Assembly: GCF_039544005.1 (NCBI RefSeq)
Contig: NZ_BAABKV010000001.1
Location: 2,666,001-2,730,000, forward strand
Length of the DNA stretch: 64,000 nucleotides
Origin: Kitasatospora paranensis
Lineage (GTDB): Bacteria > Actinomycetota > Actinomycetes > Streptomycetales > Streptomycetaceae
Direction of reading: 5' to 3'
This document shows, piece by piece, positions 1 through 8,578 of the stretch. Numbering within the stretch: the first letter of the stretch is position 1; each line of letters starts with the position of its first letter. The notes below the pieces were generated by a model, which was given only the letters and a program-made list of their open reading frames with translations, did not search any database and was not told the DNA's origin. Position numbers and translations under genes: made by a program.

Positions 1-106
1 TCTCGGCGTACGAGGCCCGGCCGTCCTTGCTGAGGTGCTCCAGCAGCAGGCGGTCGGTCTCGTCCAGCGCCGCGCCGCCCTGGTCGGGCGCTCGGTGCGT
101 GCTCAT
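1..106 (-). CDS. AsnC/Lrp-family transcriptional regulator, N-terminal fragment
   Basis: Only the first 35 or so codons are inside the window; the gene runs off the left edge. The reverse-strand reading starts at an ATG (complement 104-106) and contains LDETDRLLLEHLSKDGRASY, which matches the first helix of the AsnC/Lrp winged helix-turn-helix domain (usual form 'LDxxDxxILxxLxxDgRxs'). Proteins of this family are amino-acid-responsive DNA-binding regulators, often controlling a neighbouring transport or catabolic gene. The effector-binding RAM domain is not visible here, so nothing can be said about the ligand. Confidence 0.75.
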   Translation of the reverse strand, partial: MSTHRAPDQGGAALDETDRLLLEHLSKDGRASYAE

Positions 107-196
107 CGTGCTGCTCCACTGGGTTGTCGTCCGTCGGGCGGTGCGGCGTCGGGGGTGGGACGGGCGCACCGCCCCATTCTCGCGTGCCGGTCGATC

Positions 197-1119
197 TCAG
201 CCCACCAGCAGCACGATCTTGCCTCGTGTTCTTCCCTCGGCGTTCAACGCCTGGGCGGAGGCGGCCTGGGCGAGCGGGAAGGTGGAGGCGACCGGGACGG
301 TGAGCAGGCCGCGGTCGGCGAGGCCGGCCAGCGCCGCGAGGTCGGCGGCGTCGGGGCGCGCCCAGATGTAGCGGCCGCCGCGGGCGGTGACGGCGAAGTC
401 GACGACGGAGGCGATCCGGGCGGGGTCGGCGACCAGCTGCACGGAGGTCTCGACCGCGTCGCCGCCGACCAGGTCGAGCGCGGCGTGCACGCCGTCGGGG
501 GCGAGGGCGCGGACGCGGTCGGCCAGCCCGGGGCCGTGGGCGACCGGTTCGGCGCCGAGGGTGCGCAGCCAGGCGTGGTTGCGCTCCCCGCGGTGCCGAT
601 CACCCGGGCGCCGCGGGCGACCGCGAGCTGGACGGCGAGGCTCCCGACGCCGCCCGCGGCGGCGTGCACGAGCAGGGTCTCCCCCTCGGCGGGGTCGAGG
701 GCGCGCAGGGCCTGGTAGGCGGTGAGCCCGGCGAGCGGGAGGCCGCCGGCCTGGGCCCAGTCGAGCGCGGCGGGCTTGCGGGCGAGGGTGCGGACGGGGG
801 CGGCGACCAGTTCGGCGTAGGTGCCGTGTTCGACGGAGTCCCGGCGGACGAGGCCGATGACCTCGTCGCCGGGGGCGAACTCGGTGACGGCGCCGCCGAC
901 GGCCTGGACCTCGCCGGCCAGGTCCCAGCCCATGACGAGCGGGAAGCGGACGTCGAGCATGCCGTCGAGCCGGCCCTCGCGGACCTGCCAGTCGACGGGG
1001 TTGACGCCGGCAGCGCGGACCCGGACGAGCACGGAGTCGGGGCCGACCTTCGGGTCGGGCACCTCGGTGTACTCGACGACCTCGGGGCCGCCGTACTCCC
1101 TGATGACGATGGCTTTCAT
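197..1119 (-). CDS. NADP-dependent quinone oxidoreductase-type enzyme (zinc-independent MDR family), frame broken once
   Basis: Medium-chain dehydrogenase/reductase of the quinone oxidoreductase branch, about 307 residues after correction. Seen: N-terminal MKAIVIREYGGPEVVEY, the GroES-like region with AAGVNPVDWQVREG, and the nucleotide-binding motif HAAAGGVGSLAVQLA. Typical structural-zinc cysteines are absent, as in QOR-type members that reduce quinones or enones with NADPH. The frame changes at the CCCC run at 586-589 (GGGG in the gene); one added G joins VIGTAG to ERNHAWLRTLGAEP and gives a full-length product ending KIVLLVG. ATG at 1119 is chosen because the family begins MKAI. Substrate is not predictable. 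It is divergent from nadA. Confidence 0.8.
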
Positions 1120-1224
1120 GGGGCAAGCCAACGCGATCGGCGGGTGATATCGATTCGGCCACGCCGGGAAGGCGCCGATCCGGCGAGCGGTTCTCGTCAC
1201 ATCGACAGGACGGACATCGTCAAC

Positions 1225-1254
1225 CTGACGCTAACGGGTTATCATAGATAGTGT
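1225..1254 (+). promoter_or_regulatory. Candidate nadA promoter in an AT-rich patch
   Basis: CTGACG (1225-1230) and TAGTGT (1249-1254) are separated by 18 bases, fitting the housekeeping actinobacterial promoter pattern TTGACN / TAGNNT. The surrounding stretch 1240-1261 is unusually AT-rich for this genome and carries repeated GATA/ATAG elements and a TAGTGTCA half-site that could be an operator. Transcription would begin near 1261, leaving a leader of about 75 bases before nadA. Nothing else is recognised in the 215-base divergent gap 1120-1334. Confidence 0.4.
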
Positions 1255-1334
1255 CAGATAGACGAGAAGGCCCCGGCGAAGCCGCCGACCGGCAGGGGCC
1301 GCACGAGATCGGCCTCACAGGAGGGCACCCGCCC

Positions 1335-2516
1335 GTGACCACGACCACCGAGACCTACGGCGTCGACCCCACCCCGTCGCCCCTGGCGCTGCTGCTGCTC
1401 GGGCGCGAGGCCGACCCGAACAGCGAGCGCGGCGTCGAGTGCCCCGGGGACCTGCCCGCCGCGTCCGACCCGGACCTGGTGGCGCGGGCCCGCGCCGCCA
1501 AGGCAGCCCTGGGCGACCGGGTGTTCATCCTCGGCCACCACTACCAGCGCGACGAGGTCATCGAGTTCGCCGACGTCACCGGCGACTCCTTCAAGCTGGC
1601 CCGGGACGCCGCGGCCCGCCCGGAGGCCGAGTTCATCGTCTTCTGCGGCGTGCACTTCATGGCGGAGTCGGCGGACATCCTGACCTCCGCCGCCCAGCAG
1701 GTCGTGCTGCCCGACCTCGCCGCCGGCTGCTCGATGGCCGACATGGCCACCGCGGAGCAGGTCGCCGAGTGCTGGGACGTGCTCACCGAGGCGGGCGTCG
1801 CCGACGCGACCGTGCCGGTCGCGTACATGAACTCCTCCGCCGACATCAAGGCCTTCACCGGCCGGCACGGCGGCACCATCTGCACCTCCTCCAACGCGAA
1901 GCGGGCGCTGGACTGGGCCTTCGAGCAGGGGCAGAAGGTGCTGTTCCTGCCGGACCAGCACCTCGGCCGCAACACCGCCGTGCTGGAGATGGGCATCACG
2001 CTCGACGAGTGCGTGCTCTACAACCCGCACAAGCCGAACGGCGGCCTGACCGCCGAGGAGCTGCGGAACGCGAAGATGATCCTGTGGCGCGGCCACTGCT
2101 CGGTGCACGGCCGCTTCACCGCGGAGTCGGTGAACGAGGTCCGCGAGCGGATCCCCGGCGTCACCGTGCTGGTGCACCCCGAGTGCCGGCACGAGGTCGT
2201 CACCGCGGCCGACCTGGTCGGCTCGACGGAGTACATCATCAAGGCGCTGGACGCGGCCGAGCCCGGTTCGAAGTGGGCGATCGGCACGGAGCTGAACCTG
2301 GTGCGCCGCCTCGCCAAGGCCCACCCGGACAAGGAGATCGTCTTCCTCGACCGCACGGTCTGCTTCTGCTCGACGATGAACCGCATCGACCTGCCGCACC
2401 TGGTCTGGGCGCTGGAGTCGCTGGTCGAGGGCCGGGTGCCGAACGTGATCACCGTCGACCCGGAGACCGAGAAGTACGCGAAGGCCGCGCTGGACCGGAT
2501 GCTGGCGCTGCCGTAG
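1335..2516 (+). CDS. nadA: Quinolinate synthase NadA
   Basis: NadA condenses iminoaspartate with dihydroxyacetone phosphate to quinolinate, the de novo NAD precursor, using a [4Fe-4S] cluster. The 393-residue product is the longer actinobacterial form. Seen: ILGHHYQRDEVIEFADVTGDS (a substrate-binding histidine region), FCGVHFMAESADIL, YMNSSADIKA, and the cysteines in HPECRHEV and RTVCFCSTMN that, with the upstream Cys in AAGCSMADM, fit the cluster ligands. GTG at 1335 is chosen because AGGAGG (about 1319-1324) sits 10 bases upstream; an upstream in-frame extension to 1251 has no support. nadB/nadC are not adjacent on the right, unlike many actinobacterial nadABC operons. Confidence 0.95.
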   Translation: MTTTTETYGVDPTPSPLALLLLGREADPNSERGVECPGDLPAASDPDLVARARAAKAALGDRVFILGHHYQRDEVIEFADVTGDSFKLARDAAARPEAEFIVFCGVHFMAESADILTSAAQQVVLPDLAAGCSMADMATAEQVAECWDVLTEAGVADATVPVAYMNSSADIKAFTGRHGGTICTSSNAKRALDWAFEQGQKVLFLPDQHLGRNTAVLEMGITLDECVLYNPHKPNGGLTAEELRNAKMILWRGHCSVHGRFTAESVNEVRERIPGVTVLVHPECRHEVVTAADLVGSTEYIIKALDAAEPGSKWAIGTELNLVRRLAKAHPDKEIVFLDRTVCFCSTMNRIDLPHLVWALESLVEGRVPNVITVDPETEKYAKAALDRMLALP

Positions 2517-2550
2517 CGGCCGCCCCGGGCAGCCGGGCCGCACGAACGCC

Positions 2551-2586
2551 CGAGGGCGGGCATCCCGTACGGGATGCCCGCCCTCG
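2551..2586. terminator. Perfect 36-base palindrome between convergent nadA and pspAA
   Basis: The 18-base arm CGAGGGCGGGCATCCCGT is followed directly by its exact reverse complement, so either strand folds into a long GC-rich hairpin. It lies 34 bases after the nadA stop and 13 bases before the end of the opposing gene. This position and symmetry fit a bidirectional terminator of the Streptomyces type, which usually lacks a U-tract. Confidence 0.8.
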
Positions 2587-2599
2587 ACGCGTCGCGCGC

Positions 2600-2893
2600 C
2601 TACTCCGGCAGGCCGGGGATGAGGCCGTCGCCCTCCGTCCGCAGCATCTCGCGGACTTCGTCGATCGTCGCCTCGCAGTCCGGGAGGATCAGGTCGGAGG
2701 GCTCCAGGGAGTCGTCCGGCAGCGGCGTGCCGAACTCCTTGACCGCGCCGAGCAGGCCTTCGAGGGCGGCCCGGAACCTCCCGTCGTCCCCCGAGTCCAG
2801 TGCCTTGAGGAGCTCGTCGTCGAGCTCGTTGAGCCGGTTCAGGTGGGCGTCGCCGACCTGGAACTGCCCCTCACCCATGACCCTCATGATCAT
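2600..2893 (-). CDS. PspA-associated protein (PspAA family)
   Basis: A 97-residue protein starting MIMRVMGEGQFQVGDAHL, matching the start of the PspA-associated family (usual form MIVRIMGEGQFEV). It ends in acidic and helical sequence. It lies 23 bases downstream of pspA on the same strand, so the two are probably co-transcribed. Known family context: small partners of PspA in actinobacteria that appear with it in envelope-stress modules. The molecular activity is not established from the sequence. The start was chosen by family alignment; ATGs at 2887 and 2878 would also be possible. Confidence 0.85.
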   Translation of the reverse strand: MIMRVMGEGQFQVGDAHLNRLNELDDELLKALDSGDDGRFRAALEGLLGAVKEFGTPLPDDSLEPSDLILPDCEATIDEVREMLRTEGDGLIPGLPE

Positions 2894-2916
2894 GCCGACG
2901 CGTCTCCCTGTCCGGG

Positions 2917-3699
2917 TTACTTGTTGTAGTTGATCTTCGGCGAGTCCTGCTGGCCCTGCTCGATCGCCTGCGGCGCCGACTGCGGGGTACCGCCGGTCAG
3001 CTCGGCCTTCATCCGGGCGAGCTCCAGCTCGACGTCGCTGCCCCCGGCCACGCGCTCCAGCTCGGCCTCGATGTCGTCCTTGCGGCCGAGGCCGCTGGAG
3101 TCGTCGAGCGCGCCGGAGGCGAGCAGCTCGTCGATCGCCCCGGCCCGGGCCTGCATCTGCGCGGTCTTGTCCTCGGCCCGCTGGATGGCCAGGCCGACGT
3201 CGCCCATCTCCTCCGAGATGCCGGAGAAGGACTCCGCGATCCGGGTCTGCGCCTGGGCGGCGGTGTAGGTGGCCTTGATGGTCTCCTTCTTGGTACGGAA
3301 GGCGTCCACCTTGGCCTGCAGGCGCTGGGAGGCGAGCGTGAGCTTCTCCTCCTCGGCCTGGAGCTGCTGGTACTGCGTCTCCAGGTCGGTGATCTGGGAC
3401 TGCAGGTTGGACTTGCGGGTCAGCGCCTCGCGGGCGAGGTCCTCGCGGCCGAGCGCGAGGGCCTTGCGGCCCTGCTCCTCGTACTTGGAGGACTGCTGCT
3501 GGAGCTGGGTCAGCTGGAGTTCCAGGCGCTTGCGGGAGGTGGCCACGTCGGCGACACCCCTGCGTACCTTCTGCAGCAGCTCCAGCTGCTTCTGGTAGGA
3601 GTAGTCGAGCGTCTCTCGCGGGTCCTCCGCACGGTCCAGGGCCTTGTTCGCCTTGGAGCGGAAGATCAGCCCCATACGCTTCATGATTCCGTCGCTCAT
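2917..3699 (-). CDS. pspA: Phage shock protein A / IM30 (Vipp1) family protein
   Basis: A 260-residue, almost wholly helical coiled-coil protein. MKRMGLIFRSKANKALDRAEDPRETLDYSY is the typical amphipathic N-terminal helix of PspA/IM30, and it is followed by long heptad-like helices rich in Q, E, K and L. PspA-family proteins assemble on the inner face of the membrane as ESCRT-III-like oligomers and preserve membrane integrity under stress; in Streptomyces this is an envelope-stress protein. The last ~40 residues are a loose Q/S/P-rich tail. The gene is followed by its partner gene and diverges from the DUF3043 gene across 286 bases that should hold both promoters. Confidence 0.93.
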   Translation of the reverse strand: MSDGIMKRMGLIFRSKANKALDRAEDPRETLDYSYQKQLELLQKVRRGVADVATSRKRLELQLTQLQQQSSKYEEQGRKALALGREDLAREALTRKSNLQSQITDLETQYQQLQAEEEKLTLASQRLQAKVDAFRTKKETIKATYTAAQAQTRIAESFSGISEEMGDVGLAIQRAEDKTAQMQARAGAIDELLASGALDDSSGLGRKDDIEAELERVAGGSDVELELARMKAELTGGTPQSAPQAIEQGQQDSPKINYNK

Positions 3700-3985
3700 G
3701 GGCCTCGGGTGCCCCCTTCTACGGGCCTGCGGATTCCGTCTCGTAACACGTTGAGTGTATGTGCAGCGAGCTGGTCGCCGCAGTGCACGAGCTGCAACAA
3801 GACTGCTACAGCGGCACACTGTCCGGCATCGTTCCTGGGGTGGATCCGACCCTGAGACCATGATCCGTCCCGGTGGGCGCCTCCCGTACGGGGACACGCC
3901 GTCCGGCGGACCCGCCGGACCATCGATATCTGTTCGGTGCCGACGGCACTGCGGAAAGCCCCCGGCCACCACGTACGCTGGGAGT

Positions 3986-4582
3986 GTGTTCCGACGCCGC
4001 TCAGATGAAGCCTCCTCCTCCGCCACGGTCCTGCTGACCAAGGAGGACGAGAAGACCCGTGACCCCCAGGCCAAGAAGGGCCGGCCCACCCCCAAGCGCA
4101 GCGAGGCCGAGGCCAACCGGCGCACCCGGGTGACCGTCCCCAAGGACCGCAAGGAGGCCTCCCGCCAGTCCCGCGACCGGCTGCGCGCCGCCCGCGAGAA
4201 GCAGCGCACCGCGCTGCTCGAGGGCGACGAGCGCTACCTGCCGGCCCGCGACAAGGGCCCGGTGCGGCGCTTCGCCCGCGACTACGTGGACTCCCGCTGG
4301 TCGCTGGCCGAGTTCTTCCTGCCGTACGCGGTGGTCGTGCTGGTGCTCAGCATCCTCAAGGTGCCCTCGCTCCAGCTGCTGTCGACCCTGCTGTTCCTGG
4401 TCTTCTTCGTGCTGGTGATCCTCGACTTCGCCCGCTTCGGCCTCGGCCTGCGCAAGGCGCTGCGGGTGCGCTTCCCGAACGACAACACCCGCGGGGCCGT
4501 CCCCTACGCGCTGATGCGCACCCTGCAGATGCGCCGGCTGCGGCTGCCCAAGCCGCAGGTGAAGCGGGGCGAGCGACCCTGA
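3986..4582 (+). CDS. DUF3043 family membrane protein
   Basis: A 198-residue protein beginning MFRRRSDEASSSATVLLTKE. The first ~110 residues are highly charged and rich in K/R/E, followed by RYLPARDKGPVRRFARDYVDSR, the most conserved segment of DUF3043. Two hydrophobic segments follow (about 118-137 and 140-160), then a basic tail. Actinobacteria-specific; function unknown. The GTG at 3986 gives the family-typical N-terminus. The gene keeps its usual Streptomyces neighbours (pspA on one side, methyltransferase and cob genes on the other). Confidence 0.88.
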   Translation: MFRRRSDEASSSATVLLTKEDEKTRDPQAKKGRPTPKRSEAEANRRTRVTVPKDRKEASRQSRDRLRAAREKQRTALLEGDERYLPARDKGPVRRFARDYVDSRWSLAEFFLPYAVVVLVLSILKVPSLQLLSTLLFLVFFVLVILDFARFGLGLRKALRVRFPNDNTRGAVPYALMRTLQMRRLRLPKPQVKRGERP

Positions 4583-4617
4583 CCGCGGAGCCGGTCCCGC
4601 CGCCCTGGGCCCAGCCG

Positions 4618-5458
4618 GTGCAGCCGGAGGGCCCGGGGCTCTACGCGCTCCCCTGGCAGGGCGCGGGCGACCACGACCGGCTGCCGGCCCGCGGCGGCGG
4701 ACGGCACGCCGCCGGACCGTGGCCCGAGCGGCAGGGGGCCTGCACCGGCTCGTCCGCGACGAACTGGTCACCCGGCAGCTCGCCGAGCAGCTGGCCGGAC
4801 GGACGGCCCTGCGGGTGCTGGACGTCGGCTGCGGCCCAGCCACCCAGACGGTGCGCCTGGCCCGGGCCGGGCACCTGGTCACCGGCGTCGACCCCGATCC
4901 GGTCACCCTGGGCGCCGCCCAGGCCGCCGTCGCGGCCGAACCGGCCGAGGTGCGGCAGCGGATCCGGCTGCTCGGCGGCGACGGCCACGCCTGCGGGCGC
5001 TGGTTCGAGCCGCGCTCCTTCGACGCCGTGCTCTGCCACGGCGTCCTGCAGTACCTGCCCGACCCTGACGCCCTGCTGGCCTCGCTGGCCCGGGTGCTGG
5101 ACGTCGGCGGGGTGCTCTCCTACTGGTGCGCAACGCCGAGGCGCTGGCCATGCGGCCCGCCCTGGGCGGCGACTGGCGCACCGCGCTGGCGTCCTTCGAC
5201 ACCCGCCGCTACACCGACCGGTACGGCGTCCCGGCCCGGGCCGAACGCCTCGCGGACCTCGCCACCACCCTCTCCGGGCTGTCGGTGCCGATGCGCACCT
5301 GGTACGGCGTACGGGTCTTCACCGACGCCGCCGCGGACGGGGCGGTCCCGGTGGACGGACGCCAGCTGGCCCAGCTGCTGGACGCCGAGGAGCAGGCCGG
5401 CCGCCGGGATCCGTACCGGCAGGTCGCGGCGCTGCTCCACGTCGTCGGGGCGAAGTAG
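4618..5458 (+). CDS. SAM-dependent methyltransferase, frame broken twice
   Basis: Class I methyltransferase of about 280 residues after correction. Motif I is ALRVLDVGCGPATQTVRLA (SAM-binding glycine loop), followed by GVDPDP (acidic ribose-binding position), FDAVLCHGVLQYLPDPD (motif II region), and a SmtA/CmoM-like C-terminal part with YTDRYGVPARAERL and RVFTDAAAD. One added G in the GGGGG run at 4734-4738 and one added C at 5123 (restoring GVLSYLVRNAEALAMRPAL) make a continuous gene. The start is uncertain; GTG 4618 is the first start codon in the corrected frame after the previous stop. Substrate unknown. Confidence 0.75.
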
Positions 5459-5475
5459 CCCCGCTCCGTCCGGAC

Positions 5476-5676
5476 CTACTCGGCGTGCAGGCTCATCGTG
5501 TAGATCTCACGGTCGTCGTCGAGCAGGACCGCGCGGTCCGCCCCGTCCGCCAGCAGCTGCTTCCAGCTCTCGCCGATCCACGACTCCGCGTCCCCCTGGC
5601 CGGGGAACTCCTCCCGGCCGCCGGGCTGCTCGACCTGGGTGCCGTCCTCCCGCTCCAACCGCCACGTCCACACCAT
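5476..5676 (-). CDS. Small conserved hypothetical protein
   Basis: 66 residues starting MVWTWRLEREDGTQV and rich in W, E and D. It has no signal peptide or membrane segment. The look is of a small cytosolic actinobacterial protein with an N-terminal beta-strand (VWTWRLE) and a helix (WIGESWKQLLADG). Converges with the methyltransferase and diverges from cobU. I recognise no domain; coding is supported by length, G/C at third positions and a start near an SD-like GGAG. Confidence 0.6.
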   Translation of the reverse strand: MVWTWRLEREDGTQVEQPGGREEFPGQGDAESWIGESWKQLLADGADRAVLLDDDREIYTMSLHAE

Positions 5677-5786
5677 GTGCCGGACTCCTCCCGCTCCGTG
5701 ACCTCGCTGTCGTGCGCACACTAGCGTGCCCGCCCGGCGGCTCCCCAAGCCTGAACCGCCGATCGGCCTGGGGCAGGATGGCCCGC

Positions 5787-6347
5787 ATGGCACTCCCCCG
5801 CACCCTGATCCTCGGCGGCGCCCGCTCCGGCAAGTCCACCCGGGCCGAGCAGCTGCTCGGGTCCTTCGACGACGTCCTGTACGTCGCGACCGGCGGCACC
5901 CGCGACGGCGACCCGGAGTGGGCGGACCGCGTCCGGCTGCACCGCGAGCGGCGGCCCGGCAGCTGGCGGACGGCGGAGACCTGCGACCTGGAGGCGGTGC
6001 TCGCCGACCGGGCGGACACCGCCCCGGTGCTGGTCGACTGCCTGGCGCTCTGGCTCACCTCCGTCATGGACGCGTGCGGCGCCTGGGACGACGACACCTG
6101 GCTCGGCGGCGGCGAGCGGGCCGTGCAGGCCCGCTGCGACGCCCTCGCCGCCGCCTGGCGGGCGAGCGGACGGCAGCTCGTCGCGGTCTCCAACGAGGTC
6201 GGCATGGGCGTGGTGCCCGCCACCGCCTCCGGGCGGCGCTTCCGGGACACCCTCGGACGGCTGAACATGGCCGTCGCCGAGGCCTCCGAGCAGGTCCTGC
6301 TGGTGGTCGCCGGACAGGTGCTGACCATCAAAGCCGCCGCCGTGTAG
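5787..6347 (+). CDS. cobU: Adenosylcobinamide kinase / adenosylcobinamide-phosphate guanylyltransferase CobU
   Basis: Bifunctional enzyme of the cobalamin nucleotide-loop pathway: phosphorylates adenosylcobinamide and then attaches GMP. The 186-residue product has the P-loop LILGGARSGKSTRAE, then LYVATGGTRDGDPEW and HRERRPGSW (the catalytic-histidine region for guanylylation), VLVDCLALWLTS, and VSNEVGMGVVPATASGRRFRDTLG, all characteristic of CobU/CobP. The ATG at 5787 has a GGGCAGG about nine bases upstream; an ATG three codons earlier is possible. cobT follows after 11 bases and then cobS, so this is a cobUTS operon. Confidence 0.93.
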   Translation: MALPRTLILGGARSGKSTRAEQLLGSFDDVLYVATGGTRDGDPEWADRVRLHRERRPGSWRTAETCDLEAVLADRADTAPVLVDCLALWLTSVMDACGAWDDDTWLGGGERAVQARCDALAAAWRASGRQLVAVSNEVGMGVVPATASGRRFRDTLGRLNMAVAEASEQVLLVVAGQVLTIKAAAV

Positions 6348-6358
6348 CCTTCCGAGCG

Positions 6359-7525
6359 ATGGACACGACCGTGGATCTCGATACCTTCTCCTCGCTGGTC
6401 GAGCGCCCCGACGAGAGCGCCCGCCGAGCCGCCGAGGAACACCGGCAGCAGCTCGACCTGCCGCCGGGCGGACTCGGCGCGCTGGAGGAGCTCGGCGCCT
6501 GGCTGGCGTCCGTGCAGGGCACCGCACCCGCGCGGCCGGTGACCGCCGCGAAGGTGCTGCTGTTCGCCGGCGACCACGGGGTCGCCGCGCTCGGCGTCTC
6601 CCGCCCCGACCCGGCCTCCGAGCCCGTCCCCAGCCCGATCGCGGGCCTGGGCAGCACCCCGGCGGCGAGCACCGTCCGCCGGGTGCACGCCGTCCTCGAC
6701 GGCACCGCCCCGGTCGCCGTGCTGGCCCGCCGCTACGGCGCGGCCGTGCGGGTGGTGGACATCGCGGTCGACGCCGACCCCCTGGAGTTCCCCGAGGAGG
6801 TCTCGCGGCACCGGGTGCGGCGCGGCTCCGGCCGGATCGACGTCGAGGACGCGCTGACCGCCGACGAGGCCGTCCGGGCCTTCCGCGCCGGCATGGCCGT
6901 CGCCGACGAGGAGGCCGACCTCGGCACCGACCTGGTGCTGCTCGGCGACCTCGGGGCCGGCTCGACCACCGTCGCCGCCGTCCTGGTCGGCGCGCTGTGC
7001 GGCACCGACGCGGCGGCCGTCACCGGCCGCGGCTCCGGCATCGACGACCGGGTGTGGATGGTCAAGTGCGCGACCGTGCGGGACGCCCTGCGCCGCGCCA
7101 GGCCCGTGCTCGGCGACCAGCTCGCCCTGCTCGCCGCAACCGGCGGCGCCGACTTCGCCGCGATCACCGGCTTCCTGCTGCAGGCCGCCGTCCGCCGGCT
7201 GCCCGTGGTGCTGGACGGCGTGGTGTCCGCCGCGTGCGCGCTGGTCGCGCAGCGGGTCGCCTTCCGCGCCCCGGAGTGGTGGCGGGCCGGCCAGGACAGC
7301 GGCGAGCCCGCCCAGGCCAAGGCGTACGACCGGCTGACCCTGACCCCGCTCCAGCAGATCGGCGTCCGGGCCGGCGGCGGGGTCGGTGCGCTGCTGGCGC
7401 TGCCGCTCGTCCAGGCCGCCTCGGACGCGCTCGCCGAGCCGTCCGCCGTCCCGGCCGCCGCCCCGGTCGAGCCCCCGCCGCCGGCCAGGCTGCCGAGTGC
7501 GGCGGAGCTGCTGGGCCTGGGCTGA
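6359..7525 (+). CDS. cobT: Nicotinate-nucleotide-dimethylbenzimidazole phosphoribosyltransferase CobT
   Basis: Transfers phosphoribose from nicotinate mononucleotide to dimethylbenzimidazole to give alpha-ribazole phosphate, the lower-ligand precursor. 388 residues. Seen: QLDLPPGGLGALEELGAWLA at the N-terminus, LLFAGDHGVAALGVS, LGDLGAGSTTVAAVLVGAL, and GVVSAACALVA. One oddity is that the C-terminal motif, usually GEGTGA with the catalytic glutamate (Glu317 in the Salmonella enzyme), reads RAGGGVGALLALP here, so the acidic residue is missing at the expected place. A Pro/Ala tail of about 35 residues follows. It lies 11 bases after cobU and its stop is one base before the cobS start. Confidence 0.9.
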   Translation: MDTTVDLDTFSSLVERPDESARRAAEEHRQQLDLPPGGLGALEELGAWLASVQGTAPARPVTAAKVLLFAGDHGVAALGVSRPDPASEPVPSPIAGLGSTPAASTVRRVHAVLDGTAPVAVLARRYGAAVRVVDIAVDADPLEFPEEVSRHRVRRGSGRIDVEDALTADEAVRAFRAGMAVADEEADLGTDLVLLGDLGAGSTTVAAVLVGALCGTDAAAVTGRGSGIDDRVWMVKCATVRDALRRARPVLGDQLALLAATGGADFAAITGFLLQAAVRRLPVVLDGVVSAACALVAQRVAFRAPEWWRAGQDSGEPAQAKAYDRLTLTPLQQIGVRAGGGVGALLALPLVQAASDALAEPSAVPAAAPVEPPPPARLPSAAELLGLG

Positions 7526-7526
7526 G

Positions 7527-8308
7527 GTGTTCCGGGGACGCCTGCCCGGGCTGCGGTTCGCCTTCGGGACGCTGTCCGTCCTGCGGGTGCACGTCGAACG
7601 CTGGGACCGGCCGACCGCCGGGCGGGCCATGCTGGCTGCGCCGCTGGTCGGGCTGGTGCTCGGGGCGGCCGCGGCCGGCGCGGGCGCGCTGGTGGCCGCC
7701 CGCGGCGGCGGGCTGCTCGCGGCCGTGACCGCGGTGGCGGTGCTGGCCGCCCTCACCCGCGGACTCCACCTGGACGGACTGGCCGACGTGGCCGACGGGC
7801 TGGGCAGCGGCAAGCCGGCCGAGGACGCGCTACGGATCATGAAGCAGTCCGACATCGGGCCGTTCGGCGTGCTCACCCTCGTCCTGGCGCTGCTCGCCCA
7901 GTGCGCCGCGCTGGCCGGACAGTTCGACCGCTCCCCGGACGCGGCGCGCTGGCCGTGCTGGCCTGCGCGGTGACCGCGCGCTGCGCCCTGGCCTGGGGCT
8001 GCCGGGCCGGGGTTCCGGCCGCCCGGCCGGGCGGGCTCGGCGCGATGGTCGCCGGCACCGTCCCCGGCCTCGGAGCGGTGGCGGTGTCGGCCGGGTCGGC
8101 GGTGCTGCTGGGCCTGGCCGGCCTGCCCTGGGGCGCCCGGGCCGCGGCGTACCCGGCCGCCCTCGTGGCCGGGCTGCTCTGCGCGGGGCTGCTGCTGCGC
8201 CGCTGCGTCCGGCGCTTCGACGGGATCACCGGGGACGTGCTGGGCGCGATGGCGGAGACCGCGGCGACCGGCACCCTGGTCGCCGTGGCACTGATCGTCC
8301 CGCGCTGA
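7527..8308 (+). CDS. cobS: Adenosylcobinamide-GDP ribazoletransferase CobS, frame broken once
   Basis: Cobalamin (5'-phosphate) synthase, an integral membrane enzyme that joins adenosylcobinamide-GDP and alpha-ribazole. After correction it is 260 residues, with LRFAFGTLSVLRV, several hydrophobic helices, and the signature LHLDGLADVADGLGSGKPAEDALRIMKQSDIGPFGV with its acidic metal-binding cluster. The frame changes at the CCCC run at 7933-7936; one added C gives FDRSPGRGALAVLACAVTARCALAWG and the normal C-terminus. GTG 7527 starts one base after the cobT stop, so the gene is translationally linked to it. Confidence 0.88.
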
Positions 8309-8578
8309 ACCGGCCCGCCCGGGCCGTTCGCTGACGGCCGATCATCTCCGCGCCCACCCGGCCGACCTGCGCGGACCGGCCCGGCGGGGACGGGCGGTGA
8401 CGGTGCGGCACCGCCGCGGTGCCCGGGGCCGGAGCCGCGCAATCCCACTATGCGGACTACCATGCCTGGAGCACCGTAGCCCTGCGCCCCGTTTCCCCGC
8501 GGAGTACGCCGGGGTTATGCCGGTGGGGCACCCCGAGCCGTACCGGCCGTGGACCGCGAAAGAACAGGACGCATTGAC

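Noticed and set aside
5507-7876. A 789-codon open frame on the reverse strand opposite cobU/cobT
   Set aside because: It is the antisense shadow of G/C-biased genes. The forward frames carry unmistakable CobU and CobT motifs; the reverse product is a low-complexity mix of Arg, Gly, Ala and Ser with no motif.
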